This document shows positions 8,385 through 17,700 of a stretch of 64,000 nt of DNA, in pieces. This DNA comes from Streptomyces sp. NBC_00464 (GTDB lineage: Bacteria; Actinomycetota; Actinomycetes; Streptomycetales; Streptomycetaceae). The first letter of the stretch is position 1, and the number at the start of each line of letters is the position of its first letter. The notes under the pieces are model-generated. The model ran no database searches and was not told where the DNA came from. It saw nothing but the letters and a program-made list of their open reading frames with translations. The DNA is taken from contig NZ_CP107899.1 of the NCBI RefSeq assembly GCF_036013915.1, forward strand, positions 5,952,001-6,016,000. Direction: 5' to 3'. The position numbers and the translations under genes were made by a program.

Positions 8385-9781
8385 GGGCGGAGTGCCTCCT
8401 CGTGGGTGAGCCGGGTGATCCGGGTGAGCCGGTGGGTCAGGTCGGCGAGGGTGTCGAAGCCGACCGAGTCGAATCCGGTGACGGACGTGGCGAGCCGGTT
8501 CTTCAGCGGGGTGGTCCACCGGTCGGGCAGCGCGTCCGGCCGCCCGGCCAGCAGCCCGGCGAGCGAACCGGCGGTCGCCCCGTTGGAGTCGGTGTCCCAG
8601 CCGCCGGACACCGCACGGCAGATCGAGCCGGTGAAGTCGCCGTCGGCATGGGTGAGGGCGGCGGCGAGCAGAGCCGCGTTGGGCAGCACATGCACCCAGT
8701 GATACCTGCCGTACGCCTCGTGCAACCGGTCGACGACCGTATCGAAACGCTTCTCCTCGCGGGCCGTGGCGATGCCGTCCCGTACGGCGTGGGCGAACCG
8801 GGAGCGCGGGGGCACCACGCGCAGCCCGGCGGCGAGACACCCGTGCACATCGGCCTCGCCCCCGGCCGCCTCGGCGAGCGCCGCCGCGGTGAACATCGCG
8901 CCGTACACCCCGTTCCCGGTGTGGGTGAGGACCGCGTCGCGGTGGGCCTGTTCCGCCGCCGCGGCCGGGTCGCCGGGATGGGTCCAGCCGTGCACATCGG
9001 CGCGGATCTGCGCCCCGATCCACTCCCGGAACGGATTGTGGTGGCGGGCGGTGTCCGGCGGTTCGAGGCCGTCGAGCAGATTGCGGTACGCGATCCGTTC
9101 GGCGGTGAACGTCCGGCCCGCCGGAAGCTCCTCCAGCCAGAGCCTGGCCAGGTCGGCGGTGGTGAAGGCGCTGCCGTACCGCTGGAGCAACAGCACCGTG
9201 AGCAACGGGTGGTTGAGGTCGTCGTCCTCGGGCATCCCGTCGATGTTCTCGGCCAGCGAGGTGGGTGCGGAGCGCCGGTTCCAGGGATACGTGGCCGCGA
9301 GCGCAGGGGGCAGCCCCCTGGCGGTGAACCAGGTGCTCAGCGGCCAGTTGCCGGTGGCGCGGGCCAGGGCGCGGATGCCCTCCAGCGGCAGCTTCTCGAC
9401 CGGTTTGCCCAGCAGGCAGCCGGCGGCGCGGCCCAGCCAGGCCGCGTGCAGCCGCTCGCGTTCCACGGTGCCCGGCTCCGTGCGTGGGCGCGGCCAGTGC
9501 GGGCAGGCATCCCGGACCGCGTCGAGAGCGGTGGGTTCGTCATCCGCCAACGGCGATTCCAGCAGGGCGAGTTCGTCCAGCAGATGCCCGGCGACCGCGC
9601 GCAGCCCAGGAGGCACCGGGGGTGCCGAGGCGCCCGCACGGTCCGGCGCGGGCGAGCCGCCGGCCTCGTACCACCGGCGCTCGATGTCCCGGACGTCCCG
9701 CCCGTCCTCGGCCGCCTGCCGCAGCTCGTGCCCGACCAGATCCTCGGGCTGGACCCAGGTGACCCGCACCGTCGCGGTCAT
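8381..9781 (-). CDS. ADP-ribosylglycohydrolase-family protein 1 (EDDD type)
   Basis: The family (DraG/ARH fold) hydrolyses N- or O-glycosidic bonds to ADP-ribose with two Mg2+ ions. This 466-residue member has a long N-terminal extension (about 1-120). LHAAWLGRAAGCLLGKPVEK follows, then EDDDLNH where other members have TDDT, then GNGVYGAMF and GGWDTDSNGATAG. The last carries the second metal-binding Asp pair. EDDD and GWDTDSNG mark a separate subfamily from its three neighbours. Start ATG 9781 overlaps the upstream stop. The substrate is unknown, and simple ADP-ribosyl-protein hydrolysis is not guaranteed. Confidence 0.86.
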   Translation of the reverse strand: MTATVRVTWVQPEDLVGHELRQAAEDGRDVRDIERRWYEAGGSPAPDRAGASAPPVPPGLRAVAGHLLDELALLESPLADDEPTALDAVRDACPHWPRPRTEPGTVERERLHAAWLGRAAGCLLGKPVEKLPLEGIRALARATGNWPLSTWFTARGLPPALAATYPWNRRSAPTSLAENIDGMPEDDDLNHPLLTVLLLQRYGSAFTTADLARLWLEELPAGRTFTAERIAYRNLLDGLEPPDTARHHNPFREWIGAQIRADVHGWTHPGDPAAAAEQAHRDAVLTHTGNGVYGAMFTAAALAEAAGGEADVHGCLAAGLRVVPPRSRFAHAVRDGIATAREEKRFDTVVDRLHEAYGRYHWVHVLPNAALLAAALTHADGDFTGSICRAVSGGWDTDSNGATAGSLAGLLAGRPDALPDRWTTPLKNRLATSVTGFDSVGFDTLADLTHRLTRITRLTHEEALRP

Positions 9782-10980
9782 GGCCGGTCCGCCAGCGTGG
9801 CGAAGGCGGCCTCGTGGGCGCGGCGGCGGGCCGTGTCGTGCGCGAACACCTCGCGGGCGACCTCGGCCAGGGCGCGGGCCGGGGCGTGCAGATCGAGCCG
9901 GCTGGCCTCGCCGACCGTCGCCGCCCAGTCTGCCGGGATCGCCCGCTCGCCGTGCAGTGCGCCCGCGATCGCTCCGCTCATCGTGGCGATCGAGTCGCAG
10001 TCCCGCCCGTAGTTGACCGAACCGAGGACCGCCTGCCGGTAGTCCCCGTCCGCGACCAGCAGCATCCCGAGCGCGACGGGAAGTTCCTCGATGGCGTGCA
10101 GCCGGGACGGGCGGCGGGCGCCGAGCGAGGGGGCACGGTAGTCGGGGCCGACCGTGTCGAAGGGGGCGACGGCCTCCCGCAGCGGGGCGATCGCCGACTC
10201 GAAGTCCCGGTACCGGCCGGCCGTTGCGCAGACCGCCTCGATCGCGGCCCGGGTCCCGTCCTTGGCCAGCGACAGACAGGTCTCGACGACGCTCGCGGGC
10301 GTCGCGCCCGGGGCGCAGGCTGCGGCGACGGCAGCCGCGAAGACTCCGGCCGCCTCCCTCCCGTACGACGACTGATGGGCGCCCGCGACATCCAGAGCCT
10401 CGGCGTACGCGGCCTGCGGATGGGCCGCGTTCACCAGGCCCACCGGCGCCATGTACATCGCAGCCCCGCAGTTGACGATGTTCCCCGAGCCCGCCTCGCG
10501 CGGGTCGACGTGGCCGTAGTGCAGCCGGGCGACGATCCACTTCTCGGCGAGGAAGATCCGCTGGAGCGGCAGCGCCTCGGCCTCCAGCTCCGGAATCCAG
10601 CGGGGATTCGAGATGAGTTCCGGTACGAGGTGGTCGGCGACGGAGTACGCGTCGAGATGCCCGCGGACCTTTCCGTACACCCGGATCAGCGCATGGGTCA
10701 TCAAGGTGTCGTCGGTGACGTGACCGTCGCCCTTGTGGTACGGGGCGACGGGGCGGGCGGTGCGCCAGTCGTCGCCGGCCCAGGGACCGACGACGCCGGC
10801 GACCCGCCCGCCGTGGCGCGCCACGATCTGCTCAGGGGAGTAGCCCTCGACCGGACCGCCGAGCGCGTCGCCGACGGCTGCGCCGACGAGCGCGCCGGCG
10901 ATCCGTTCATCCAGGGTGGGCGCCGCGGGCGTCGTGGGGGGTGCGGACCTCGTGGGCGCCGGGGGCGCGGTGGATGTCAT
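9778..10980 (-). CDS. ADP-ribosylglycohydrolase-family protein 2
   Basis: This gene encodes about 400 residues of the all-alpha ADP-ribosylglycohydrolase fold. Both metal sites look complete: GAAVGDALGGPVE and TDDTLMTHA near the N-terminus, and YGRDCDSIATMSGAIAGALHG at the C-terminus. I prefer ATG 10980 (MTSTAPPAP), which has a GGGTGG element upstream. A GTG at 10995 would add five residues. Either start lies inside the 3' end of the preceding gene (overlap of 74 or 89 bases). The downstream overlap with protein 1 is ATGA. It is third in transcription order within the operon. Confidence 0.87.
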   Translation of the reverse strand: MTSTAPPAPTRSAPPTTPAAPTLDERIAGALVGAAVGDALGGPVEGYSPEQIVARHGGRVAGVVGPWAGDDWRTARPVAPYHKGDGHVTDDTLMTHALIRVYGKVRGHLDAYSVADHLVPELISNPRWIPELEAEALPLQRIFLAEKWIVARLHYGHVDPREAGSGNIVNCGAAMYMAPVGLVNAAHPQAAYAEALDVAGAHQSSYGREAAGVFAAAVAAACAPGATPASVVETCLSLAKDGTRAAIEAVCATAGRYRDFESAIAPLREAVAPFDTVGPDYRAPSLGARRPSRLHAIEELPVALGMLLVADGDYRQAVLGSVNYGRDCDSIATMSGAIAGALHGERAIPADWAATVGEASRLDLHAPARALAEVAREVFAHDTARRRAHEAAFATLADRP

Positions 10981-12229
10981 GTCCGAATTGTCCACCCAGG
11001 GGTACCGGTTCCGTGTCTGCCAGCAGCCCGGCGAGTTCGATCAGATCCGTGCCCGCGAAACGGGGCAGCGCGCACCCCGCCAGGGTGCGGCACGCCTCGC
11101 GCCAGCCGGCGGGCACGGTGGTGATCGATCCCAGCGCCCCGGTGAGCGCGCCGGCCAGTGCGGGCGCCGAGTCGGCGACCCGGGACAGGCAGGCCGCCGA
11201 CGGCACCGCCTGTGCGATGTCTCCGCGGGCCGCGGTGGCCAGGGCGAGGGCGACGGGGACCGTTTCGGCCGCGGCGATCCCGTAGCTGTAGACGTGGTCG
11301 ACGATCTGATGCTCCAGCACCGGTACGAGGGCGAACGCACCGGCCCGCTCACCGGCGAAGTCGCGGGCGATGCGGACCGCGTGGGCGGCGTTGCGGGCGA
11401 TCTCGGTGCCCTCGGGGAGCTGGGCGAGCGCGGCGTTCACCGTGGTGTCCACGTCCGCACCGCCGAGCGCCTCGGCGATCGCCGCGGCCATCGCCCGCGC
11501 CCCGTGCACCCCGTCGCCGTCCTGGGTGTAGCGCGCGTCGAACTCCGCGAGGTCGGCCGCCGCCTCGGGGTCACCGGGGTGCACGACGGCCAGCACGGCG
11601 GCGCGCACACACGCCGCGTCGTCGAAGTAGTGCGGGTTGTCGTGGCCGGTGGCGGGCGGGCGGAGACCGGCGGCGAGGTTGCCGAGCCCGGCCCGGACCG
11701 AGATCCGCGCCCGCAGCGGCAGCACCGCCGACTCGACCTCGGGCGCCCGGGCGGCGGCCGCGGCGACCTCGGCGGCCAGCGCGTTCCACGCGGCGTCCAC
11801 GGCGGCCCGCATCCGGCGTCCGGGGCTCAGCCCCTGCAGCGCACCCGCCGCCGAGGTGAGCACGGTCCCGGCGGCGAACGCCGCCCATTCGGCGTCGTCG
11901 GACGGGCCGAGCCGCAGGGGCTCGGGCGGCTGGTTGAGCGCGATGGGGACGGGCAGTGTGGTCGTCGCGTTCTGCTCGGCGAAGGTGTCGAGCTCGCGGG
12001 TCAGGCGCCGGGTCCACTCCGGCATCCGGGCCGCCCGGTGTCGCGCGGCCGGCCACCCGGCCGCGTCCCCGGCGGCCAGCCCGAGCAGCAGTCCCTCGAT
12101 CCGGGCCCGGCGCGCTGTGACTGCGGCCGGGCGGGCGGGGGAGACCTCGCCGCGGTGTGCGCTCCCGTCGTCCGGATACGTGGCGACGCCGGAGTGCGCG
12201 GTACAGGAGGCGTCCCTGGCCGTGGTCAT
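10907..12229 (-). CDS. ADP-ribosylglycohydrolase-family protein 3, altered metal site
   Basis: The 440-residue product is recognisable by IEGLLLGLAAGDAAGWPA, the middle motif DGDGVHGARAMAAAIAEALGG and the C-terminal ALAGALTGALG. It differs at the catalytic positions. TDDT is replaced by SDDAEW, and the second Asp pair (RDADT in neighbours) reads RVADSA, losing one acidic ligand. The first helix is also degenerate after GDAAG. It may be catalytically weak, a regulatory or structural partner, or specialised. Start ATG 12229 overlaps the stop of protein 4 (ATGA), and its 3' end overlaps protein 2. Confidence 0.82.
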   Translation of the reverse strand: MTTARDASCTAHSGVATYPDDGSAHRGEVSPARPAAVTARRARIEGLLLGLAAGDAAGWPAARHRAARMPEWTRRLTRELDTFAEQNATTTLPVPIALNQPPEPLRLGPSDDAEWAAFAAGTVLTSAAGALQGLSPGRRMRAAVDAAWNALAAEVAAAAARAPEVESAVLPLRARISVRAGLGNLAAGLRPPATGHDNPHYFDDAACVRAAVLAVVHPGDPEAAADLAEFDARYTQDGDGVHGARAMAAAIAEALGGADVDTTVNAALAQLPEGTEIARNAAHAVRIARDFAGERAGAFALVPVLEHQIVDHVYSYGIAAAETVPVALALATAARGDIAQAVPSAACLSRVADSAPALAGALTGALGSITTVPAGWREACRTLAGCALPRFAGTDLIELAGLLADTEPVPLGGQFGHDIHRAPGAHEVRTPHDARGAHPG

Positions 12230-13368
12230 CGCCCCACCACCGTTGCGGGGACGTCGTCCCGGCGGGCCCCGGCGGCGGGAGGACCGTCCCCGCCCCGCTC
12301 CTCCGGCTCGTCCGGGGTGAGCAGTTCCGCGATGTCCAGGACGTGGTAGCCGCGCATCGACGGGAGGCAGCTGCCGCGGACCGGGCCGATCGCGTCCGCC
12401 CAGTTGCGCGGGATGGCGGACGCCCCGTGCAGCGCACCGGCCAGGGCGCCCGCCACCGCGGCGGTCGTGTCGGCGTCGCGGCCCATGTTGACCGCCATCA
12501 GCACCGCCGTACGGAAGTCCCCGCGCGCCGCCGCGAACGCGCCGAAGGCCAGGCCCACCGCCTCCGGCGCCAGGTCCGTCCACGGGTATCCGCCGATGAC
12601 GACGGCCGAGCGCACCGCCCGTTCCCTCGTGAGGCGGTCGGGATACGGGTGCTGCGCGGCCGTGACCGCCCGGCGCAGCGAGCGTGCCGTCCAGGAGTCC
12701 ATGGGGACGACGGAGAGCGCGGCGGCGATCACGGAGGTGACCCCGGACCCCGTCATCGCGGCCGCGACCCCGGCCGCCACCGCCTGGCCGCCGTAGATGC
12801 CCTCGCCCTCGTGGCTGACCCGGCCGTCCACCGCGACCAGCCGTGCCGCCTCTGCGGGCCGGCCGGCCGCGAAGACGCCGAAGGGGGCCGCCCGCATCGC
12901 CAGGCCGTCGCTCCAGGCGTGCCGGTGCTGGGCGGAGATCGGGGCGGCCAGGCCGCGGCGCAGGTTCTCCAGCGTGCCCCGCTCGCTGAAACCGGCGCCG
13001 CGGAACGGACCCTCGTCCAGATCGGCGATCCACAGGTGCCAGGCCCGCTCGACATGGGTGACGGTCAGCGCGGAGCCGTGCCGGGCCAGCAGCAGCCCGG
13101 AGAAGATCGCGTACTCCGTGTCGTCCGTGCCCGCCGGATCGTCGCTCACGAAGCCCTCGATCCGGCCCCAGCGGCGGCGGATCTCCGAGGGCCGCATGTT
13201 CTCCGCGGGAGCGCCCAGCGCGTCGCCGACCGCGAGGCCCAGCAGCGCGCCCCTGGCCCGGTCGCCGAGGCTGCCCCGGGCCTGACCGGCCGGGTCCGGA
13301 GCCCCGCGCACCGCCTCCCGTGCGCCGCTCGTCCGCGGCCCTGCCGGATTTCCTGCGGTCAGCTCCAT
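12226..13368 (-). CDS. ADP-ribosylglycohydrolase-family protein 4
   Basis: This is the first gene of the seven-gene minus-strand operon. The 380-residue product keeps both metal sites: GLAVGDALGAPAE, GTDDTEYA, then EGIYGGQAVAAGVAAA and NMGRDADTTAAVAGALAGALHG. ATG 13368 (MELTAGNPAG) is chosen because the longer frame to 13602 runs through the divergent promoter region and shows no domain sequence there. Known relatives remove ADP-ribose from proteins, small molecules or nucleic acids. No ADP-ribosyltransferase or macrodomain gene is visible nearby to name the substrate. Confidence 0.86.
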   Translation of the reverse strand: MELTAGNPAGPRTSGAREAVRGAPDPAGQARGSLGDRARGALLGLAVGDALGAPAENMRPSEIRRRWGRIEGFVSDDPAGTDDTEYAIFSGLLLARHGSALTVTHVERAWHLWIADLDEGPFRGAGFSERGTLENLRRGLAAPISAQHRHAWSDGLAMRAAPFGVFAAGRPAEAARLVAVDGRVSHEGEGIYGGQAVAAGVAAAMTGSGVTSVIAAALSVVPMDSWTARSLRRAVTAAQHPYPDRLTRERAVRSAVVIGGYPWTDLAPEAVGLAFGAFAAARGDFRTAVLMAVNMGRDADTTAAVAGALAGALHGASAIPRNWADAIGPVRGSCLPSMRGYHVLDIAELLTPDEPEERGGDGPPAAGARRDDVPATVVGR

Positions 13369-13487
13369 CGCGTCGACCCTTCGCTCGCAGCGAGCCAGTA
13401 CTCGTCCCTGTGGGATCTGTGCCACGCGAAGCCACGACAAAGGCCGGTTATCACTACAAAAGGGCCACTCGGATGACGGCCTTCGGA

Positions 13488-13547
13488 CAGCAAGGCAAGG
13501 CGTACCTATGCGATTACGGAGGGTGGTAAGTACGGCCTGCCTTGCTG
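13488..13547. promoter_or_regulatory. inverted repeat in divergent promoter region
   Basis: Between the minus-strand ADP-ribosylglycohydrolase operon and the plus-strand transporter gene, CAGCAAGGCAAGGCGTAC (13488-13505) is mirrored by GTACGGCCTGCCTTGCTG (13530-13547). The arms differ by two changes and enclose 24 bases. It could be a regulator site or fold in the leader of either transcript. The rest of 13369-13631 shows only the AGGGGAG ribosome site of the transporter. Confidence 0.5.
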
Positions 13548-13631
13548 GCGGGAGCCATTTTTCGTGCGTACTTTCGATGATGTCGAGCGGGGCGGAGCGC
13601 ACCAGGTCCGCTGCCGGAGAAGGGGAGAGCT

Positions 13632-14366
13632 GTGTCCATCATCGAGACCGACGCCGTACTGCACGAGGCGCACCGGGACAACCACACCCACCGTGATGTC
13701 AACGGTGGCTGGCTGCGTCCGGCGGTGTTCGGTGCCATGGACGGGCTCGTCTCGAACCTCGCCCTGATGACCGGTGTCGCGGGCGGTGCGGTCTCGCACC
13801 GCACCATCGTGATCACCGGACTGGCCGGGCTGGCCGCGGGCGCCTTCTCGATGGCGGCAGGCGAGTACACCTCCGTCGCCTCGCAGCGCGAGCTCGTCGA
13901 GGCCGAACTCGATGTCGAGCGGCGGGAGCTGCGCAAGCACCCCAAGGACGAGGAGCGGGAGCTCGCCGAGCTCTACGAGTCCCGCGGAGTCGAGCGGCAC
14001 CTGGCCCGCGAGGTCGCCCGTCAGCTGTCGCGCGACCCCGAACAGGCCCTGGAGATCCACGCCCGCGAGGAGCTCGGCATCGACCCGGGCGACCTGCCGT
14101 CACCCCTCGTCGCCGCCGTGTCCTCGTTCGGCGCCTTCGCCCTGGGCGCGCTCCTGCCCGTACTGCCGTTCCTGCTCGGCGCGGACGCGATGTGGCCCGC
14201 CGTGCTGCTCGCCCTGGTCGGACTCTTCGGCTGCGGCGCGGTCGTGGCCCGGGTGACGGCCCGCAGCTGGTGGTTCAGCGGGCTGCGCCAGCTGCTGCTC
14301 GGCGGCGCGGCGGCCGCGATCACCTATGGCCTGGGCGCACTGTTCGGGGTCGCCGTCGGAGGCTGA
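13632..14366 (+). CDS. VIT1/CCC1-family membrane protein
   Basis: The 244-residue product belongs to the vacuolar iron transporter / CCC1 family. In eukaryotes these proteins move Fe2+ or Mn2+ into vacuoles. In bacteria they are thought to be metal exporters or detoxifiers. It has a first membrane pair with FGAMDGLVSNLALM and AAGAFSMAAGEYTSVASQ. A charged cytoplasmic helical region (about 85-150, rich in Glu and Arg) follows, then three hydrophobic segments at the C-terminus. Start GTG 13632 has AGGGGAG four bases upstream. It is divergent from the ADP-ribosylglycohydrolase operon and ends in a hairpin. Confidence 0.88.
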   Translation: MSIIETDAVLHEAHRDNHTHRDVNGGWLRPAVFGAMDGLVSNLALMTGVAGGAVSHRTIVITGLAGLAAGAFSMAAGEYTSVASQRELVEAELDVERRELRKHPKDEERELAELYESRGVERHLAREVARQLSRDPEQALEIHAREELGIDPGDLPSPLVAAVSSFGAFALGALLPVLPFLLGADAMWPAVLLALVGLFGCGAVVARVTARSWWFSGLRQLLLGGAAAAITYGLGALFGVAVGG

Positions 14367-14388
14367 GCCTTCGCCCGGCACCATCCAC

Positions 14389-14418
14389 GGCCACGTACAC
14401 CGCCCGGTGCACGTGGCC
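14389..14418 (+). terminator. terminator after VIT1-family gene
   Basis: GGCCACGT-A-CACCG pairs with CGGTG-C-ACGTGGCC, a 13-pair stem with one mismatch and a very short loop, 23 bases after the stop codon. Confidence 0.65.
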
Positions 14419-14783
14419 GTAACGTATGCGCCATCCGTGTGACGTACGTCCTGATCACCGCCACTGGGCGGATCGGCCGTACGCGACGTAAAATGAGACT
14501 CTATGCAGGGCTACACATAAGTAGTCGTTACCTGGCGGTTTCGTTTCCTTTGCCGCCGGGCATGAGCCGTAGACACCGCAGGCAACGACGCCTGCTCTCT
14601 GCGGTCTCCCCGGGCGCCGATCCTCCGACTGCGACCCCCTTCACCGTCACGACGGTGTCCGTATGTTGGAACGATCTATCCGCTTTTTGAGAAGCGTCCC
14701 ATCATGTAATCTGCACGAAATTTCGCAGAGGGCCAACGTCGTCCCTCGGCACTGAAAATGCCACGACGACGACGGGAGAGCCG
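14419..14783 (+). promoter_or_regulatory. long gltB upstream region with leader hairpins
   Basis: No convincing gene lies between the VIT1-family terminator and gltB. The region is less GC-rich than its surroundings. TAAAAT at 14489 could be part of a -10 box, and TAATCT near 14706 is another weak candidate. A hairpin GCAGGC-aacgac-GCCTGC (14578-14595) competes with a second pairing of CCGCAG and CTGCGG (14576-14604), an arrangement seen in attenuators. The 83-codon frame at 14439 lacks coding character and is not called. Confidence 0.4.
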
Positions 14784-17700
14784 ATGCGCACCGACGCCTG
14801 GTCGCCCATGGACGGTCGCCCCGCCCAGCAGGGGATGTACGACCCCCGCAACGAGCACGACGCCTGCGGTGTCGGGTTCGTAGCCACTCTGACCGGTGTG
14901 GCCGGCCACGAGCTGGTCGAGCAGGCGCTGACCGTACTGCGCAACCTCGAACACCGAGGCGCCACCGGATCCGAGCCCGACTCCGGTGACGGTGCCGGAA
15001 TCCTGCTCCAGGTCCCGGACACCTTCCTCCGCGAAGAGGTCCCCTTCGACCTCCCCGAGGCCGGCGCGTACGCCGTCGGCATCGCGTTCCTGCCCGCGGA
15101 CGACTCCACCGAGGCCGTCCGCAACCTCGAGAAGATCGCCGCCGAAGAAGGCCTCAAGGTCCTCGGCTGGCGCGAGGTCCCGGTCACCCCCGACATCCTC
15201 GGCAACGGCGCCCGCGCCACCATGCCCGAGTTCCGCCAGCTCTTCGTCGCGGACGGCGAGAGCACCGGCATCGTCCTGGACCGCAAGGCCTTCGTGCTGC
15301 GCAAGCGCGCCGAGCGTGAGACCGGGGTCTACTTCCCGTCGCTCTCCGCCCGCACGATCGTCTACAAGGGGATGCTCACCACCGGGCAGCTGGAGCCGTT
15401 CTTCCCGGACCTCTCCGACCGCCGCTTCGCCACCACGGTCGCGCTGGTCCACTCCCGCTTCTCCACCAACACCTTCCCCAGCTGGCCGCTCGCCCACCCG
15501 TACCGCTTCGTCGCGCACAACGGCGAGATCAACACGGTCAAGGGCAACCGCAACTGGATGAAGGCCCGCGAGTCCCAGCTCGCCTCCAGCCTCTTCGGCG
15601 AGGCGCAGCTCGACCGGATCTTCCCCGTCTGCACCCCGGACGCCTCCGACTCGGCCTCCTTCGACGAGGTCCTGGAGCTGCTCCACCTCGGCGGCCGTTC
15701 GCTGCCGCACTCGGTCCTGATGATGGTCCCCGAGGCGTGGGAGAACCACGACTCCATGGACCCGGCCCGGCGCGCCTTCTACCAGTACCACTCCACGATG
15801 ATGGAGCCCTGGGACGGCCCGGCCTGCGTCACCTTCACCGACGGCGTCCAGGTCGGCGCGGTCCTCGACCGCAACGGTCTGCGCCCCGGCCGCTACTGGG
15901 TCACCGACGACGGCCTCGTCGTGCTCTCCTCCGAGGTCGGCGTCCTGGACATCGACCCCGCCAAGGTCGTCCGCAAGGGCCGCCTCCAGCCCGGCAAGAT
16001 GTTCCTCGTCGACACCGCCGAGCACCGCATCATCGAGGACGACGAGATCAAGGCGTCCCTCGCCGCCGAGAAGCCGTACCAGGATTGGCTGGAGACCGGC
16101 GAGATCGAGCTGGAGGACCTCCCCGAGCGGGAGCACATCGTCCACACCCACGCCTCGGTCACCCGCCGCCAGCAGACCTTCGGCTACACCGAGGAAGAGC
16201 TCCGCGTCCTCCTCGCCCCGATGGCCCGCACCGCCGGTGAACCGCTGGGCTCCATGGGCACGGACTCGCCGATCGCCGCGCTCTCCGAGCGCCCCCGGCT
16301 GCTCTTCGACTACTTCACCCAGCTGTTCGCCCAGGTCACCAACCCGCCGCTGGACGCCATCCGCGAGGAGCTCGTCACCTCGCTGCGCTCCACGCTGGGC
16401 CCCGCGGGCAACCTCCTGGAGCCGACCGCCGCGGCATGTCGCAGCGTCACGCTGCCCTTCCCGGTGATCGACAACGACGAGCTGGCCAAGCTCATACACA
16501 TCAACGCCGACGGCGACATGCCGGGCATGAAGGCCGCCACGCTCTCCGGCCTCTACCGGGTCGGCGGCGGCGGCGAGGCACTGGCCGCGCGGATCGAGGA
16601 GATCTGCACCGAGGTCGACGCCGCCATAGAGGACGGCGCCCGCCTGATCGTCCTGTCCGACCGGCACTCCGACGCCGAGCACGCGCCGATCCCGTCGCTG
16701 CTGCTCACCTCGGCCGTCCACCACCACCTCATCCGCACCAAGCAGCGCACCCAGGTGGGCCTGCTGGTCGAGGCCGGTGACGTCCGCGAGGTCCACCACG
16801 TCGCGCTGCTGATCGGCTACGGCGCCGCCGCGGTCAACCCGTACCTGGCCATGGAGTCCGTCGAGGACCTCGTCCGGGCCGGCACCTTCATCGAGGGCAT
16901 CGAGGCCGAACAGGCCATCCGCAACCTCATCTACGCCCTGGGCAAGGGCGTCCTGAAGGTCATGTCCAAGATGGGCATCTCCACCGTCGCCTCCTACCGC
17001 GGCGCCCAGGTCTTCGAGGCCGTCGGCCTCGACCAGTCCTTCGTCGACCGGTACTTCAACGGCACCGCCACCAAGATCGGCGGCGCCGGACTCGACGTCG
17101 TCGCCAAGGAGGTCGCCGCCCGGCACGCCAAGGGCTACCCCGCCACCGGCATCTCCGCCTCGCACCGCGCGCTGGAGATCGGCGGCGAGTACCAGTGGCG
17201 CCGCGAGGGCGAGCCGCACCTGTTCGACCCGGAGACGGTCTTCCGCCTCCAGCACGCCACCCGCAACCGCCGGTACGACATCTTCAAGAAGTACACGGAC
17301 CGGGTGAACGAGCAGTCCGAGCGCCTCATGACGCTCCGCGGCCTCTTCGGCTTCGCGTCGGACCGCGAGGCGATCGACATCGACGAGGTCGAGTCCGTCT
17401 CCGACATCGTTAAGCGCTTCTCCACCGGCGCCATGTCGTACGGCTCGATCTCCCGCGAGGCGCACGAGACCCTCGCCATCGCCATGAACCAGCTGGGCGG
17501 CAAGTCCAACACCGGCGAGGGCGGCGAGGACGCCGACCGGCTCTACGACCCGGCACGCCGCTCCTCCATCAAGCAGGTCGCCTCCGGCCGCTTCGGTGTG
17601 ACCAGCGAGTACCTCGTCAACGCGGACGACATCCAGATCAAGATGGCGCAGGGTGCCAAGCCCGGCGAGGGCGGCCAGCTGCCCGGCCACAAGGTCTACC

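Noticed and set aside
14439..14690. 83-codon frame before gltB
   Set aside because: No ribosome site, no known similarity pattern, Arg-rich composition of a random frame, and it lies across leader hairpins.
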